Source: Symbiodinium kawagutii
Lineage: Eukaryota; Sar; Dinophyceae; Suessiales; Symbiodiniaceae
Direction of reading: 5' to 3'
Length of the DNA: 64,000 nt
NCBI GenBank assembly: GCA_009767595.1
Contig: VSDK01012368.1
Location: 246,349-310,348, forward strand
This document shows positions 37,001-46,015 of this stretch, in pieces. Every line of letters starts with the position of its first letter. The first letter of the stretch is position 1. The notes beneath the pieces were generated by a model, which was not told the origin of the DNA, did not search any database, and was given only the letters and a program-made list of their open reading frames with translations. A program made the translations under genes and the position numbers.

Positions 37001-40000
37001 TTGAAAGACATAATGACTTGTTGCGGAGACAAGTGCATTTGATTGATGGAGAAGCTACTGCGACCGGTTTGAAGGTTACCTTTGAACAGGTGTTGCAAGA
37101 AGCTGTCTTTGCTAAGAACACGTTATTGCAGTATGGTGGTTATAGTCCTTATGAAGCATTGTATGGTAGAACACCTGGTTTCTTGGATGTAATGCGCCAC
37201 GAGGATGATGTTGAGCGTGAAGATCCATCCAAACTTAGATCCATAGCCTTGAAGTCGATTCTCCAAGCATCCGCTGAAGATAGGATTAAGCGAGCAGCAA
37301 AGGTCAACACCCGTCCAGCGGGTGAGCTTGCAGAGCTGCAGGTTGGAGACTTGGTAGACATCTGGAGACCAACCATGTCGAAGGATGTGCCTCGCTGGAA
37401 TGGTCCAGCCTCGGTAACGGATTTGACGTCGCTTCGCGATGGTCAAGTAGGAGTCCGTTGGCAGGGCAAGAACCTGTTGGTTCGAGTTCAAGACTGCCGC
37501 CGAGCCTTAGTCTTCATGTTTGCGCCTATTTTCTTCGGAGGCGGACAATCACCCATTGAAATTCTCAGGAATGCTGCTGAGACCTTTGATGGAGTGATGA
37601 GATTGGGGTGGATTAAGCACAATAGCAAGTGGATTGCCTGTGAGGGCAATAAGACATATCCTGATGTCTTAGCAGCCGGGTTGCACGTTGCCGCAGTGAA
37701 CCTTCAACTCGTTGGTGTGTTTGGTTTCCGCTTTGGTAGTAAAGCCAAGACTCTACCAGGGCTGCACTGTGACGAATCAATATTGTGTTGGTGGAATCCT
37801 TCAGAGTTTCATGCCTGGAATTATTCATTTCATGGTGGTAATCATCATGTAAATGTTATGTCCTTGTGCGGTGAGAAAGCAGCATTTGTTCAGTTCCTCA
37901 TGGAGGATGGGGTAGCCATCACACAACTTCGTCGCATGAACGCAGACATAGCCAACATTGGAGGTGTGCATGAACCTCGCATGCCTGTAGCCCGAGAAGT
38001 ACCACTGTATAATCCTTCACACACTTCACATAAATCTAAAACCAAAATGATCACTAACTCTCCACATAATGCTGAGCCTGCACAACCTAGTACACCAACG
38101 TCCAATCAATCTTCATCCAATGATAATCCACCAGGTGATAGTGATCCGATTGATCCAGAAGAAGAAGAACAGCTCGACCACGAAATTCAAGCAGATGATG
38201 GAGTTGACACAGAACCCAACACTCACATCGGTTGGACATGCTCAGAGCGTCCATCGATGGATCCTTGTCAACTTTCTCTCGATGCACAGATCTTTGTGGT
38301 TGATGATAGCGAACTGAATGAACCAGCCGAATTAGAAATAGATTCCAAAATGGTTCCTTACCTTGTGTCGTTGAAAACATCCGAAGGAGTCGCTTGTCAA
38401 CATAATCTCACTTTCTTTTACCACACAGATGAAGACACTGTTTCCAGCAGTGGTCCAGTGATTGAAAGGACACATAATGTGTTGACTCCCCAAGAAGCCA
38501 CTGCAAATGCGGAACTTTGCAAAGAGGCAATGATAAAGGAACTCCTCAGGTGGCACAAGCACCGTGCCTGGCGTAGGATGCCATTGGCACAGAGTAAGAA
38601 CCTCCTTAAGTCAAAGTGGGTATTGAAGTGGAAGCAGATCGACGGCAGCCGCCAAGTCAAGGGTCGTCTTGTGGCCCAAGGTTTCCAGGACCGACAGAGT
38701 TTGAGCACGTTTTCTGGAACGACTTCAAGATGGGGACAAAGAATTGTCCTGGCCATTTCAACACAGTTTGGGTGGCCCCTCATATCGGCGGATGTGTCAG
38801 AGGCTTTTCTTAGAGGTATCACCTTTGAAGAACTGTCCCGCATGGACAAGTCTCAGCCGCTTCGTGTCGTCGAGATCGCAGTACCACCCGGTACAGCAGA
38901 GTTGCTTCGAACCTTGCCTGGCATGGAAAACTTTGACCCATCATCCGAGTGCTTGAGCATGCTTAAGCCTGGCTTCGGCCTCAAGGATGCGCCTCGCCTT
39001 TGGAATCTAGCCCTCCAAAATGTTCTCAACAAGTGCGGTTTGCAGGGTACTCAAACTGATAGGCAACTATTCGTTAAGCATAAAGATGGTCAATTAGTTT
39101 TGCTCATCAGTGTCCACGTCGATGACTTGAAAATAACTGGTTTGCCAGTAGAATGTGATGCCCTGATCAAAACGCTCACTGAACAGTTCGACGAGCTTAA
39201 GATAGAAAAGGATAACTTCGATCACTTAGGTCTGCACCACACCTTGCATTCAGATGGTAGTCGTTCCATTAGCCAAGATCACTACGTGAAGGAGTTGCGC
39301 TTCATCAATGAGGCCAGTTGCCATGGTGAAGAGCTAGTGGATGCCGAACTCAAATCGCAGTTCATGAGTTTGCTTGGTGGAGTAGCCTGGGTAGTTCAGA
39401 CTCGTCCTGATGTTGCAGTGTTCGTTGCCGCACTCCAACGCAAATTGCAAGCACCAACAGCCAAAGATGTAAAGAACCTCAACCGTGTCTTGGGATATTT
39501 GAAGAGAAAACCACTACAGTTCACTTATAAGAAGATCAATAACCCATGGAGACTGTATGTGATTTCAGATAGTTCCTTCAAGGGAGACGGTGATGATTGT
39601 CTTGCTATGAGAAGTGGGATAATAGCATTAGGCAATAAGAGTGGTTTGATGATAGGAAATAATCCCATCCAGATCCTCGAGTTTGTGTCCAAGAAGCAAA
39701 GCAGAGTGTGCCGAAGTACCTACACAGCAGAACTTTATTCGGCGCTGGACCTTATCTCGTTAGCAAATGTGATAAACTTGGCATTAACAGAAGTTTTGAC
39801 CGGGAGTAAAACAGCCTCACAACTTGCAGACATCCAGGAAGGACAGGGCAATGCACTCGAAGTTGATTTAATCATTGATGCTAGATCTGTTTATGATAGC
39901 ATAATCTCAGCAGACACCAAGTCGACTACCGATCGATTAATGCTGATACACGCGCTGAAACTTAAAGAGATTCTGGCGCTTCGAATTGCCAGTCGCTTGA

Positions 40001-40146
40001 TGTGGGTTGACACTCGCGATATGCTGTGTGATGCCTTGAACAAAGGAGCAATATCACGGGATGCCATTAGAGAAGCTTGTTCAAGTGGTGTTTGGAAGAT
40101 AGCTCACGAATCTCGTGCCCATGTTGAAGCCTCGAACCACGCTTAA
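34063..40146 (+). CDS. Pol polyprotein: methyltransferase-like, integrase, reverse transcriptase, RNase H
   Basis: About 2027 codons in the -1 frame relative to Gag. The frame is open from 34051 and begins with GTG at 34063, so expression needs frameshifting, reinitiation or splicing. Residues about 390-560 resemble a C5-cytosine methyltransferase: CELFGGEGLTS (motif I), VDLNS, and MAPPCTGFGPWS (catalytic Pro-Cys). A similar but degenerate block lacking Pro-Pro-Cys lies near 80-150. Paired Cys (CPGC...CPAC) at about 614-668 suggest zinc binding. The integrase has H-x3-H/CEIC, then Asp in EMDLLF, Asp in SDQEGG and Glu in VERHND. The reverse transcriptase has DVSEAFLRG and VHVDD (about 1685). 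RNase H has SDSSFKG, TAELYSA and VDTRDMLCDAL. All catalytic motifs look intact. Confidence 0.93.
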   Translation: MLNSGSASVATNSTAMHEVHEPTETLLASQVSCGSWVLSDQSGQRQKLLQIHGFGPVTAIFHDLHSRGRYHRLADELDSTTPNLLWVRLAGPACGSGNRRDDKRAVHLSMLIHKQLAAGRHVVVEGNVRSQGWNLKAISDLEPTLHETLHAWCRHQNTDDDACNACTRILSNLSLAESSQCMCPAERAHYTSKQLADSQGIEAAVLLDVIRQVATLANARDRQPESNPNKLTALLAQSPGQSIARNKKSYNKPSKQTTPNKVVHFQDELHNAQLDKTTLSFPTEQAERQKERKKLGHVAKKRKHQVEQHVDDCGEDLSSIRVTADEVAAFAKSQQAEVNISDWEHALHMFVSSFSYHADIDKPSSQPSLAESTTFHNEVQSFLQTHPKHVHVCELFGGEGLTSTMCARIFGLTKGQNFELKLGVDLNSLSGRNYVIQYLNEFKPDVVIMAPPCTGFGPWSHLNKVINPESVVAAESVGVPLADLCAKIVQIQLDGKRHCILEQPRNSTLFTLPSWKKIMPKLFEAVCDQCYFGLKDDKQTFLKKPTKFVATDPILLKHVSDKFCRGNHPHGKVTSTAEKWPPALCKALAMGIWDLLSQHVETYVSQLYYPEWTCPGCKGHQRRDDPRHVRDDTCKFKDDLTADWKCPACVKNRHRSDTTHTLGPDCRWAVASTRDGGGKPRKGHHPRDPSIKAAVEPTAQLKRDKAEALERDLEELVDKRLGAGPSSGVEDDYVPEGFEELPDAAKESSASSKSSPSKPRKFSVSSEAQAGRDDIEAALDAEIEKGEAEDPAASVEAPPDWSRFDLGTSLQLLRSSRPGVVRRTLRKLHIRWYHAPARRMSTLLHAAGVPSSVVNLVGDIVSTCEICRAWARPGARAITSSRLPERFNQEIEMDLLFIGSHVIVHLIDRCIRWSVAVKVPDRSTESLLAALRTHWVHQYGAPGCLISDQEGGLNEKSSAILEEIGTTLHFKAKFQHAPIVERHNDLLRRQVHLIDGEATATGLKVTFEQVLQEAVFAKNTLLQYGGYSPYEALYGRTPGFLDVMRHEDDVEREDPSKLRSIALKSILQASAEDRIKRAAKVNTRPAGELAELQVGDLVDIWRPTMSKDVPRWNGPASVTDLTSLRDGQVGVRWQGKNLLVRVQDCRRALVFMFAPIFFGGGQSPIEILRNAAETFDGVMRLGWIKHNSKWIACEGNKTYPDVLAAGLHVAAVNLQLVGVFGFRFGSKAKTLPGLHCDESILCWWNPSEFHAWNYSFHGGNHHVNVMSLCGEKAAFVQFLMEDGVAITQLRRMNADIANIGGVHEPRMPVAREVPLYNPSHTSHKSKTKMITNSPHNAEPAQPSTPTSNQSSSNDNPPGDSDPIDPEEEEQLDHEIQADDGVDTEPNTHIGWTCSERPSMDPCQLSLDAQIFVVDDSELNEPAELEIDSKMVPYLVSLKTSEGVACQHNLTFFYHTDEDTVSSSGPVIERTHNVLTPQEATANAELCKEAMIKELLRWHKHRAWRRMPLAQSKNLLKSKWVLKWKQIDGSRQVKGRLVAQGFQDRQSLSTFSGTTSRWGQRIVLAISTQFGWPLISADVSEAFLRGITFEELSRMDKSQPLRVVEIAVPPGTAELLRTLPGMENFDPSSECLSMLKPGFGLKDAPRLWNLALQNVLNKCGLQGTQTDRQLFVKHKDGQLVLLISVHVDDLKITGLPVECDALIKTLTEQFDELKIEKDNFDHLGLHHTLHSDGSRSISQDHYVKELRFINEASCHGEELVDAELKSQFMSLLGGVAWVVQTRPDVAVFVAALQRKLQAPTAKDVKNLNRVLGYLKRKPLQFTYKKINNPWRLYVISDSSFKGDGDDCLAMRSGIIALGNKSGLMIGNNPIQILEFVSKKQSRVCRSTYTAELYSALDLISLANVINLALTEVLTGSKTASQLADIQEGQGNALEVDLIIDARSVYDSIISADTKSTTDRLMLIHALKLKEILALRIASRLMWVDTRDMLCDALNKGAISRDAIREACSSGVWKIAHESRAHVEASNHA
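35220..35760 (+). other. C5-cytosine-methyltransferase-like module within Pol
   Basis: Within the Pol frame. An S-adenosylmethionine-binding-like CELFGGEGL is followed about 25 residues later by GVDLNS, then DVVIMAPPCTGFGPWS, then HCILEQPRNS, where C5 enzymes usually have Glu-Asn-Val. Order and spacing fit motifs I, II, IV and VI. Whether it is catalytic cannot be judged from sequence. Methyltransferases captured by retrotransposons are known in dinoflagellates and a charophyte alga. Confidence 0.65.
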
Positions 40147-40195
40147 GGCATGATATGTTGGCCAACGCAAGCAGAGCTTTGTGACAAACAACCTG

Positions 40196-40440
40196 AGTCA
40201 AATGGTACCAGCACTGGGTATCACCTTTCATCACCTCTTGATCCGTTGCCTTGGCCCTATGACAGGCTGCAGCCGTATCCCCTTTTGCCTTGAAGGCATT
40301 GACGCTTGCGCGTCTTCGTTCCTTGCCTGTGCACGTAGCCATGAGACATCGCACTGCACTAGCCCGAGGAAAAGTAGCTGCAGCTGGGAAGTATGTGGTG
40401 GCCGACACTGGAAGATGGACTGGGTGGGCCACTTTCAACT
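40196..40440 (+). repeat. 3' LTR
   Basis: 245 bases matching the 5' LTR with one substitution; it starts AGTCAAATGG after GACAAACAACCTG and is followed by AAGCA. Confidence 0.95.
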
Positions 40441-40445
40441 AAGCA
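40441..40445 (+). repeat. target-site duplication, right (AAGCA)
   Basis: Matches 29621-29625. Removing the element restores a continuous CGTTAAGCAGTGATGG low-complexity site. Confidence 0.88.
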
Positions 40446-40641
40446 GTGATGGTTCTTAATTGAACAAGTCAGTGAATATTCATCACTATAAGCTAAACAG
40501 TGAATGTGTGGACCTGCATTCAGAACCCCTCACCACCAGCCATTCAAAATCAACCACCAGCCACCATTCACCACCAACCATCCACCAGCCCTTCAAACTG
40601 CCATCCATGAGACCAGCTCACCCAGCCCCCGCAGTCGTTGC

Positions 40642-40785
40642 GAGGCTCCGGCACCAGCAGAGCCCCCTCGGGTGGAGCCCAACGAGGCTCCCGCCTCTTG
40701 GCGTCGCGACGTGTTCGGGGAATCGATGGCTCGGTCGCTCACCGGTGAAGAGTTCATCAATGGTGAAGACCTGTACCAATAGGTA
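40642..40785 (+). CDS. candidate exon, unknown protein, ends in a stop
   Basis: After CCGCAG the frame reads CEAPAPAEPPRVEPNEAP, then SWRRDVFGESMARSLTGEEF and INGEDLYQ before TAG at 40780-40782. It is GC-rich, with C/A-rich sequence upstream and G/T-rich downstream. It could be a terminal exon, or could splice earlier at AATG|GTGAAG. With the exon at 29.0 kb it may belong to a gene whose intron received the retrotransposon (inference). Confidence 0.5.
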
Positions 40786-41928
40786 ATCAATAGTTTATGA
40801 ATGGTAAATCAGAGATCATAGTTCACCATCATTTAGCCATTCAATAGTTTTATTTAGGTATAACTATATCATAGATCATGGTAAATCAAGCTAGTTTATG
40901 AATGGCTAAATGATGGTGAATCAGAGATCTAATAGTTAATCAATGCTTAACGGCTTATCGGTTCACGAAGATGATGGTTCATAGTAGTTAATGGTGGCTA
41001 CTGCTGGTTAATCACCAATCTTATCATTCCCATTATTTGTTCATAGTACTGATCAATATCGACCAACGAAGATGATGGTGAATTGATGGCCCATAAAATG
41101 ATTGAGCATCGGTGAATGAATGATTCATGAATGGTTTATAGTGGTTAATTAATGATTGTTGATAAGGGCTCATGACTGGTTCATAGTGGTTAACGCTGGT
41201 TAATGATTGTTAGCAACCAATATTACCAGCGGTTCATAGTGAGTAATTCAACCAGTATCGGTTCACTGTAATGACGGTTAACGAAGATGATAGTGAATAG
41301 GGGTGAATGCTGGTTAACCAATGGTTCATAGTGCTTGATGATGGCTACCTTCTGGTGAATTGATGAATGCATGATGGTTCACCCGCGGTCAATGATGGCT
41401 AATGATGATTGATAATATTCTATGAGGCTTCATCAATGCTTAATGATGCCCAACGGTTGGCCAACTAAGGCTAATTAATGGATGGAATTACTTGTTAGTA
41501 AAGAAACTAGACAGTGGTGGCGAAATGTGGCAAATATGGTGGTTAACCATCAAGATAAGTTAGCACGCGCACATGGTCAATATTCATGGATGGTTTACAG
41601 TATTACTTCTCGGAAAAATAGTTAATTTGTAACCTATTAGCCATAGTTCAGTCATCATAATGCAGGAGTCAATGCCTTGATTGAATGGATTATCCTCATG
41701 GTTGACTAATGATCATGGTCAGCTATCATGGATGAAAATCATGACCAGTGATGAGGAATGATGGCGAATGATCGCCGGTAATGGTTGACTACAATGGATG
41801 AAAGTAATTGATACACGGATACTGGGCAATGATAGTTCATGATGGTTAGTGAGCTGGCTAATAGCATTTGCGTTTGGCCGGACAGGTCTGATGATGGTTA
41901 AGTGTTACTGTAATGATTTTGGGTAGCA
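40786..41928. other. G/T-rich low-complexity intron-like DNA
   Basis: Repeats of GATGGTGAAT and GGTTCATAGT with no exon candidate. Confidence 0.6.
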
Positions 41929-42399
41929 ATGGCTTTTAGTTCGTCCATGGCTTCGGGGTGTTCCAAAGCAAAGTCGCAAGAGCAGGGGATGGTTTTTGAA
42001 GAGGAAATGACCCAAATCCAACTTCCCGCACGGCACAAGGGTGACTTTGCATGTTCCCTGCAAGATTTCCACCATCGGCCATGTTGTTTCTCGCAATTTT
42101 CTTCAATAATTACACTAATTGGTATAGCTAGAGATGCTGCAGGCGGTCATCAGTTTTCTAGCGCACCAGTGTGTAACAGTGCTGACGCTACGTTGCTGTT
42201 GGTTTTTTCCAAAAGACGGATCTCCTACGACGCACTCTCTACGGAGTTCCCATTCCTTAGAGCAGTTTCTGAGATCCATTCGAAAAATCCATCACTGAGC
42301 AGTTTCTCTCTATGTATTTCCGATTTCTTAGAGTCACTGGGCAAGGTCGTCCGCAGCCAGTGTCATGACTTGGACGCGTTTTCAGCACTGCGAACCTAG
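41929..42399 (+). CDS. open frame of 156 codons, unknown
   Basis: Begins MAFSSSMASGCSKAKSQEQG and stays open to TAG at 42397, in non-repetitive sequence. No domain recognised. It may include exon and intron parts (CACAAG|GGTGAC is a possible boundary). It could be chance. Confidence 0.3.
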   Translation: MAFSSSMASGCSKAKSQEQGMVFEEEMTQIQLPARHKGDFACSLQDFHHRPCCFSQFSSIITLIGIARDAAGGHQFSSAPVCNSADATLLLVFSKRRISYDALSTEFPFLRAVSEIHSKNPSLSSFSLCISDFLESLGKVVRSQCHDLDAFSALRT

Positions 42400-42415
42400 G
42401 CTTCGGGCCGTGGTC

Positions 42416-42465
42416 GCGGGCGACCCCCTGGAAGACCAAAGAAGGAACCCAGCCTCGAGGCTGGG
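42416..42465 (+). CDS. AT-hook-like candidate exon 1
   Basis: The + frame reads GRGRPPGRPKKEPSLEAG, with an Arg-Gly-Arg-Pro core typical of AT-hooks. On the - strand the same DNA reads GSFFGLPGGRPRPRPEA. Boundaries uncertain. Confidence 0.4.
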
Positions 42466-42841
42466 AGACATGTTGTTTGTTTGGAGCAGTTCTGACAAAT
42501 GAGTTGCAGGTTTAATTCTGCAAGCTTTGGCATTTCCAGGTGCCACCGGCTTCAGAGCACAAAGATGCTAAAGTTCCTCGGCAGCACCAGACAAGTTCTA
42601 TGGCTACTTGCTGCGATCGACCGTAGGTCATACCCTGTTGTAACCGGGCGAGCCATGTCGGGTGAAGGTCACCCACCTGCGGGATGCAGCCTATGATGGT
42701 TCACCCAAGCCAAATGGATCCAAATGGCACAATTGTGGTGGGCGTTTTATGATGTTTCTCGATTTTTCGATGATCGAGCTCTGGCAGCCATAGTCAATTG
42801 TTTATGACAATTATGCAGTCATTCAGCATGGGGAATCCTTG

Positions 42842-42960
42842 CTTGGATGTGCACCCTCATGGCTCGTAAGTGGTCACAATTCCCATGGTTTCTCGGGGTT
42901 AGTTCAGCTACCTGATAGGCCTTATAACCATAGTGAACTAACCCCAGGTGCACATCCAAG
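42842..42960. mobile_element. 119-bp inverted-repeat element
   Basis: CTTGGATGTGCACC (42842-42855) is exactly complementary to 42947-42960. Inside, GGGGTTAGTTCA is complementary to TGAACTAACCCC at 42934-42945. I see a single copy in this window. Confidence 0.8.
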
Positions 42961-43676
42961 TGGTCCAGCGCTTCTTGACCTATCCCTGAATTGCTGGAAC
43001 AACCAACACCTTCATCGTGTAGCGTGCAGAGCCAACCTTTGCAGCGCTGAAAACTGCTGGTTTTTGATCAGTGCTGCATCTGAAGTGATTGACTTTTTGA
43101 TAGATCATCTTTATAGGTCTGCAAAACATATCCCAAAAAGGGCGATCTATCGTTTGACTTGTTTTCGTAGATAATTTTTGAACCTATATACTAAAACAAG
43201 TAATTACTCCCTATTGTGTGATTACTCCCCATTGTTTTGGCACCCATCATTGTACTGTCTGAAGGCCGACCAAATTTGGGATCCAACGGGTTGATGGTCC
43301 GGGGTCGGTCCGGGGATGGTCATCCAGCGGTCGTCACTTTCTCCTGAGTCAGGACTCAACGACTGAAACACCGTAGCGCACACTGACCATGGTTCATGTC
43401 GGCATTTGGGCGGCTCGTTCTTGTTTGGAATAACGGTCAGAGACACAGAACGCACATCGAAGTCCCACACTGTGGGAGGGTCACCTTTTTTGGCGAGATG
43501 CCACCTGTTTTTGCTTCCCACGTGATGAGCTATGTTTTGTCCCAATTGTTTTGAACACATTGTTGGTGAATTGCCGCCGTTCTTGGCCACTACCATAGTT
43601 TTCCACAGTCGGTGGAGAGTGATGAACTGCGTGTCTGGTTGGCCATGCCTTGCTGGCACTGCCGAGCAGCCTAGGC

Positions 43677-43748
43677 CAAGGGTCGCGGCCCTGGGAGACC
43701 TCCTGGAAGACCCCCGGGAAGACCCAAGAAGGAACCCAAAGAGGCCGG
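43677..43748 (+). CDS. AT-hook-like candidate exon 2
   Basis: The + frame reads KGRGPGRPPGRPPGRPKKEP then KEAG: three Gly-Arg-Pro cores in tandem, the best AT-hook match here. Followed by G/T-rich GATGGTT sequence as after other exons. The - strand reads a GLPGGLPGG frame. Confidence 0.45.
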
Positions 43749-43869
43749 GATGTGCTTCTTGATTCGCCGATGTTCGGGTGTTTGAAACAGCTTTGGTGGT
43801 TTAACAACTAGTGATTGATGATGGTTTGGTAGGTGACGGTTGATGATGACAAATTGATGTAGTGGTTAA

Positions 43870-43992
43870 AAAGGTAAGGTTAATGAGGGGTTAATGATGG
43901 TAGATGATCATCAATGGTGGTGAATGATGGTTAATGATGGTCAATGACGGTCAATGATGGTGAATGATGGTGAATGATGGTGTGATGGTAAG
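43870..43992 (+). repeat. GATGGTGAAT tandem array
   Basis: Imperfect 10-11 bp units of GATGGT(G/T/C)AAT. Confidence 0.8.
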
Positions 43993-44752
43993 GATTATTG
44001 ATGGTAAGCCACGGGAGGCACTTTGAATTGGGTCGTTTTTAGGGTGTCGAGCGTCAAGGAGCTGCTTGTGATGATGCAAAGAGGTTTCTTAGATGTGAAA
44101 CTGTGGTGGTAGATAGGCGTGGTTTGCACTGCTTAATGTAGCCTAACATTGGTTGATAATGGCCGATAATGATTGAAATTTTCCGTAGAGTCAAGCAATA
44201 CTAAGATGTAATTCGATAATCCATATAAATAGATATGTATGCATTGCATATGTATATATATAGTGTAATATCACTGTTACAAGCTTTCTCCATACTAAAA
44301 GTTATAATGATATATATATAGTCTTTACAATCAAACCTATAGCCTATAACCTGTTTCCAGGGACCGGCAAAATGGGTTTGCACATCTGAGTTGGACCTTG
44401 CGTCCTTTCAGGTGCAGCCGGCTTCAGAGCAGCACAAAGATGCTGAAGTTCCTCGGCCAAAGCACCAGATTTGGTGAGTGCTATGGCTAGTAGCTGCTAT
44501 CAGCCATCGCTAAAAACCATCGTATGAGCTGGAAAATTAGCTCCTATAACTCAGCTACATGACTATGAGCTCTATTACCAGGTATATGCATATAGCCGGA
44601 AAATACTGGTACCACTTTTATAGGCATGATTTTCCGATGAACAGGCTGCCAGTGGTTTTCCTGCCAATCTATGAGGTCACCCTGTAGGTTCAGATGCAAC
44701 ACATCTCAGGATGTGATCATGGTTGATGTTGATGTTTGTATAGGAGCTATGG

Positions 44753-45466
44753 TCAGCGTTTGCTAGGGTTATTTGTTGCGAGGGTTATTTGTGATGTGCA
44801 GTTTCGGGTCATAAAACTGCCGAAAAGAGAAAGGGTATGATCCTTGTCCGAGCAGCGCGTGAATAAGAGGGGATGGTTATCCAACGGGTCTATCATAGAA
44901 TCGTCATCTTCTACTGAATCCATTCGAGGAATCAACAACAAATATAGCAACCGGAGCTCATAAACCGGCGGCTCGTTCTTGGTGGGATTCAGGGCCACTC
45001 CAGAGACATTTTGGTGTTGGTGTTGGCACTTGCCAACCAGGATGCCACTCAAATATGAGCGTTTCTGTGGCACCCGAAGAATGAGCATGGCACCACCATG
45101 GCTACCGCCAGTGGCCCCCAAGGGCACCGGCAGTCGACCTCCTGGAAGACCCAAGAAAGAAGCGCCCAAGGAAGCGGCTGAGGCCAGGACAACTTCGCAG
45201 GACAACTTGCCAGGTCGTGAATGCGACTTTTGTTGTTCGTCATATGATGGTGGTTTCTGAAAAAAAGGGATCCCAGGGACTGGTTGGTTTATGAGTGAAG
45301 AACAGCGGCTGCATGCTTCAGGGATACTCCTATTTTGAGAAACGGCCATATTATAGTCGTTGAGTGTCGTGTAATAATGATTCATATTCTGATTATCACA
45401 TACACATCCGTGGCGGTGTAAGGCAGTCTTGAAATGGTGTGACACTGTAGCTTCATGCATGTGCAT
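44753..45466 (-). CDS. 237-codon open frame, unknown; possible coding strand of the tandem repeat
   Basis: The longest non-repetitive minus-strand frame in the region. It includes NPTKNEPP and MDSVEDDDSMIDPLD, related to IPNKNEPP and DSGESDDRWMTIPG in a second minus-strand frame at 43222-43659. Similarity of the two peptides suggests the minus strand has been coding in one or both copies. A family B element overlaps its 5' part, which argues against the full frame being real. Confidence 0.3.
   Translation of the reverse strand: MHMHEATVSHHFKTALHRHGCVCDNQNMNHYYTTLNDYNMAVSQNRSIPEACSRCSSLINQPVPGIPFFQKPPSYDEQQKSHSRPGKLSCEVVLASAASLGASFLGLPGGRLPVPLGATGGSHGGAMLILRVPQKRSYLSGILVGKCQHQHQNVSGVALNPTKNEPPVYELRLLYLLLIPRMDSVEDDDSMIDPLDNHPLLFTRCSDKDHTLSLFGSFMTRNCTSQITLATNNPSKR
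45105..45200 (+). CDS. AT-hook-like candidate exon 3
   Basis: The + frame reads KGTGSRPPGRPKKEAPKEAA. It lies inside a longer minus-strand open frame (44753-45466, 237 codons) that contains the same DNA as GASFLGLPGGRLPVPLG. Strand unresolved. Confidence 0.4.
45248..45345. mobile_element. family B inverted-repeat element
   Basis: Starts GGTGGTTTCTGAAAAAAAGG and ends ACTCCTATTTTGAGAAAC. Confidence 0.7.
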
Positions 45467-45611
45467 CCTTGCTGTCCACCCAGCTGCAAATCCATGTTGC
45501 CGTTATTTCCCCATAAACCAACCACGAAACGCCAGCATCCATGATGAACCAAGAGTCATCAACAATCATGAACCAACCATCAACCAAGCAGTAAGCAAAG
45601 CTTAACCATAA

Positions 45612-45710
45612 CTGATTGGTGGTTTCAAACATTTTCACTTTCCCTAGTAATTATCAAGAAATGGTTGGTTGGCAAGCATATTCTTCATCGGGGTTGAAAC
45701 CACCAACCAG
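45612..45710. mobile_element. family A inverted-repeat element
   Basis: Ends CTGATTGGTGGTTTCAAAC and GTTGAAACCACCAACCAG, 99 bp, with ATGGTTGGTTGG and TTCTTCATCGGGG inside. Confidence 0.85.
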
Positions 45711-45919
45711 TCATGATCGTTATTAGCCATTGTAATTTGCTTATTAAGCAATAGTCAACCAGTATAAACCATAGTATCAACCACTAGAATCAGTATTAAA
45801 GTAGCAACCCTTAACCATAATTAAACACGATTAGTAGCAACCCTTTACCCATTACTTTAAACCAAACTTAATTAGCAGCAAGCAACCCTTAACCATAATA
45901 AGCTGCTGACATTTTCAGC

Positions 45920-46015
45920 TGTGCGGAAGGTACCGCAGCCAGCTTCGCAGCAAGAAGCACCCGATGACGGGCACAAAGAGGTCACTGGGATGGTGCGAGC
46001 GGGTGGCCGCGGGGG
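45920..46015 (+). CDS. candidate exon related to the tandem repeat
   Basis: The frame reads VRKVPQPASQQEAPDDG then HKEVTGMVRAGGRGG. QPASQQEA...HKEV resembles QPASEQHKDAEV of the repeat block at 44.4 kb read on the + strand. Starts after TTTTCAG; end uncertain. Confidence 0.35.

Larger units (their letters stand above)
29626..40440 (+). mobile_element. complete Ty1/Copia LTR retrotransposon with methyltransferase-like module
   Basis: It is bounded by 245-bp direct LTRs and a 5-bp AAGCA target duplication, with a tRNA-like primer site at 29871 and two long open frames (Gag-protease, then Pol). Domain order in Pol (integrase before reverse transcriptase) is that of Copia. The LTRs differ at one position I can see (29842 versus 40412), so insertion was recent. 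LTR ends are AGT...ACT rather than the usual TG...CA. I see no clear polypurine tract upstream of the 3' LTR. The element sits in low-complexity DNA between candidate exons at 29.0 and 40.6 kb. Confidence 0.95.
42400..45240. repeat. diverged tandem repeat carrying AT-hook-like segments
   Basis: Three related segments alternate in order. (1) AT-hook-like at about 42405-42465, 43670-43745 and 45105-45190. (2) A block with GGCTTCAGAGCA..CAAAGATGCT and AAGTTCCTCGG at about 42540-42590 and 44405-44455. (3) A block with GGATGGT.ATCCA.CGG and CGGCTCGTTCTTG at about 43310-43440 and 44870-44980. On the + strand (1) reads GRGRPPGRPKKEP and GRPPGRPPGRPKKEPKEA. On the - strand (3) reads NKNEPP...SDDRWMTIPG and TKNEPP...EDDDSMIDPL. 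The coding strand is therefore ambiguous. Confidence 0.6.

Noticed and set aside
40147-40195. Polypurine tract upstream of the 3' LTR
   Set aside because: The sequence before the LTR (GTGACAAACAACCTG) is not a purine run; no site is annotated.
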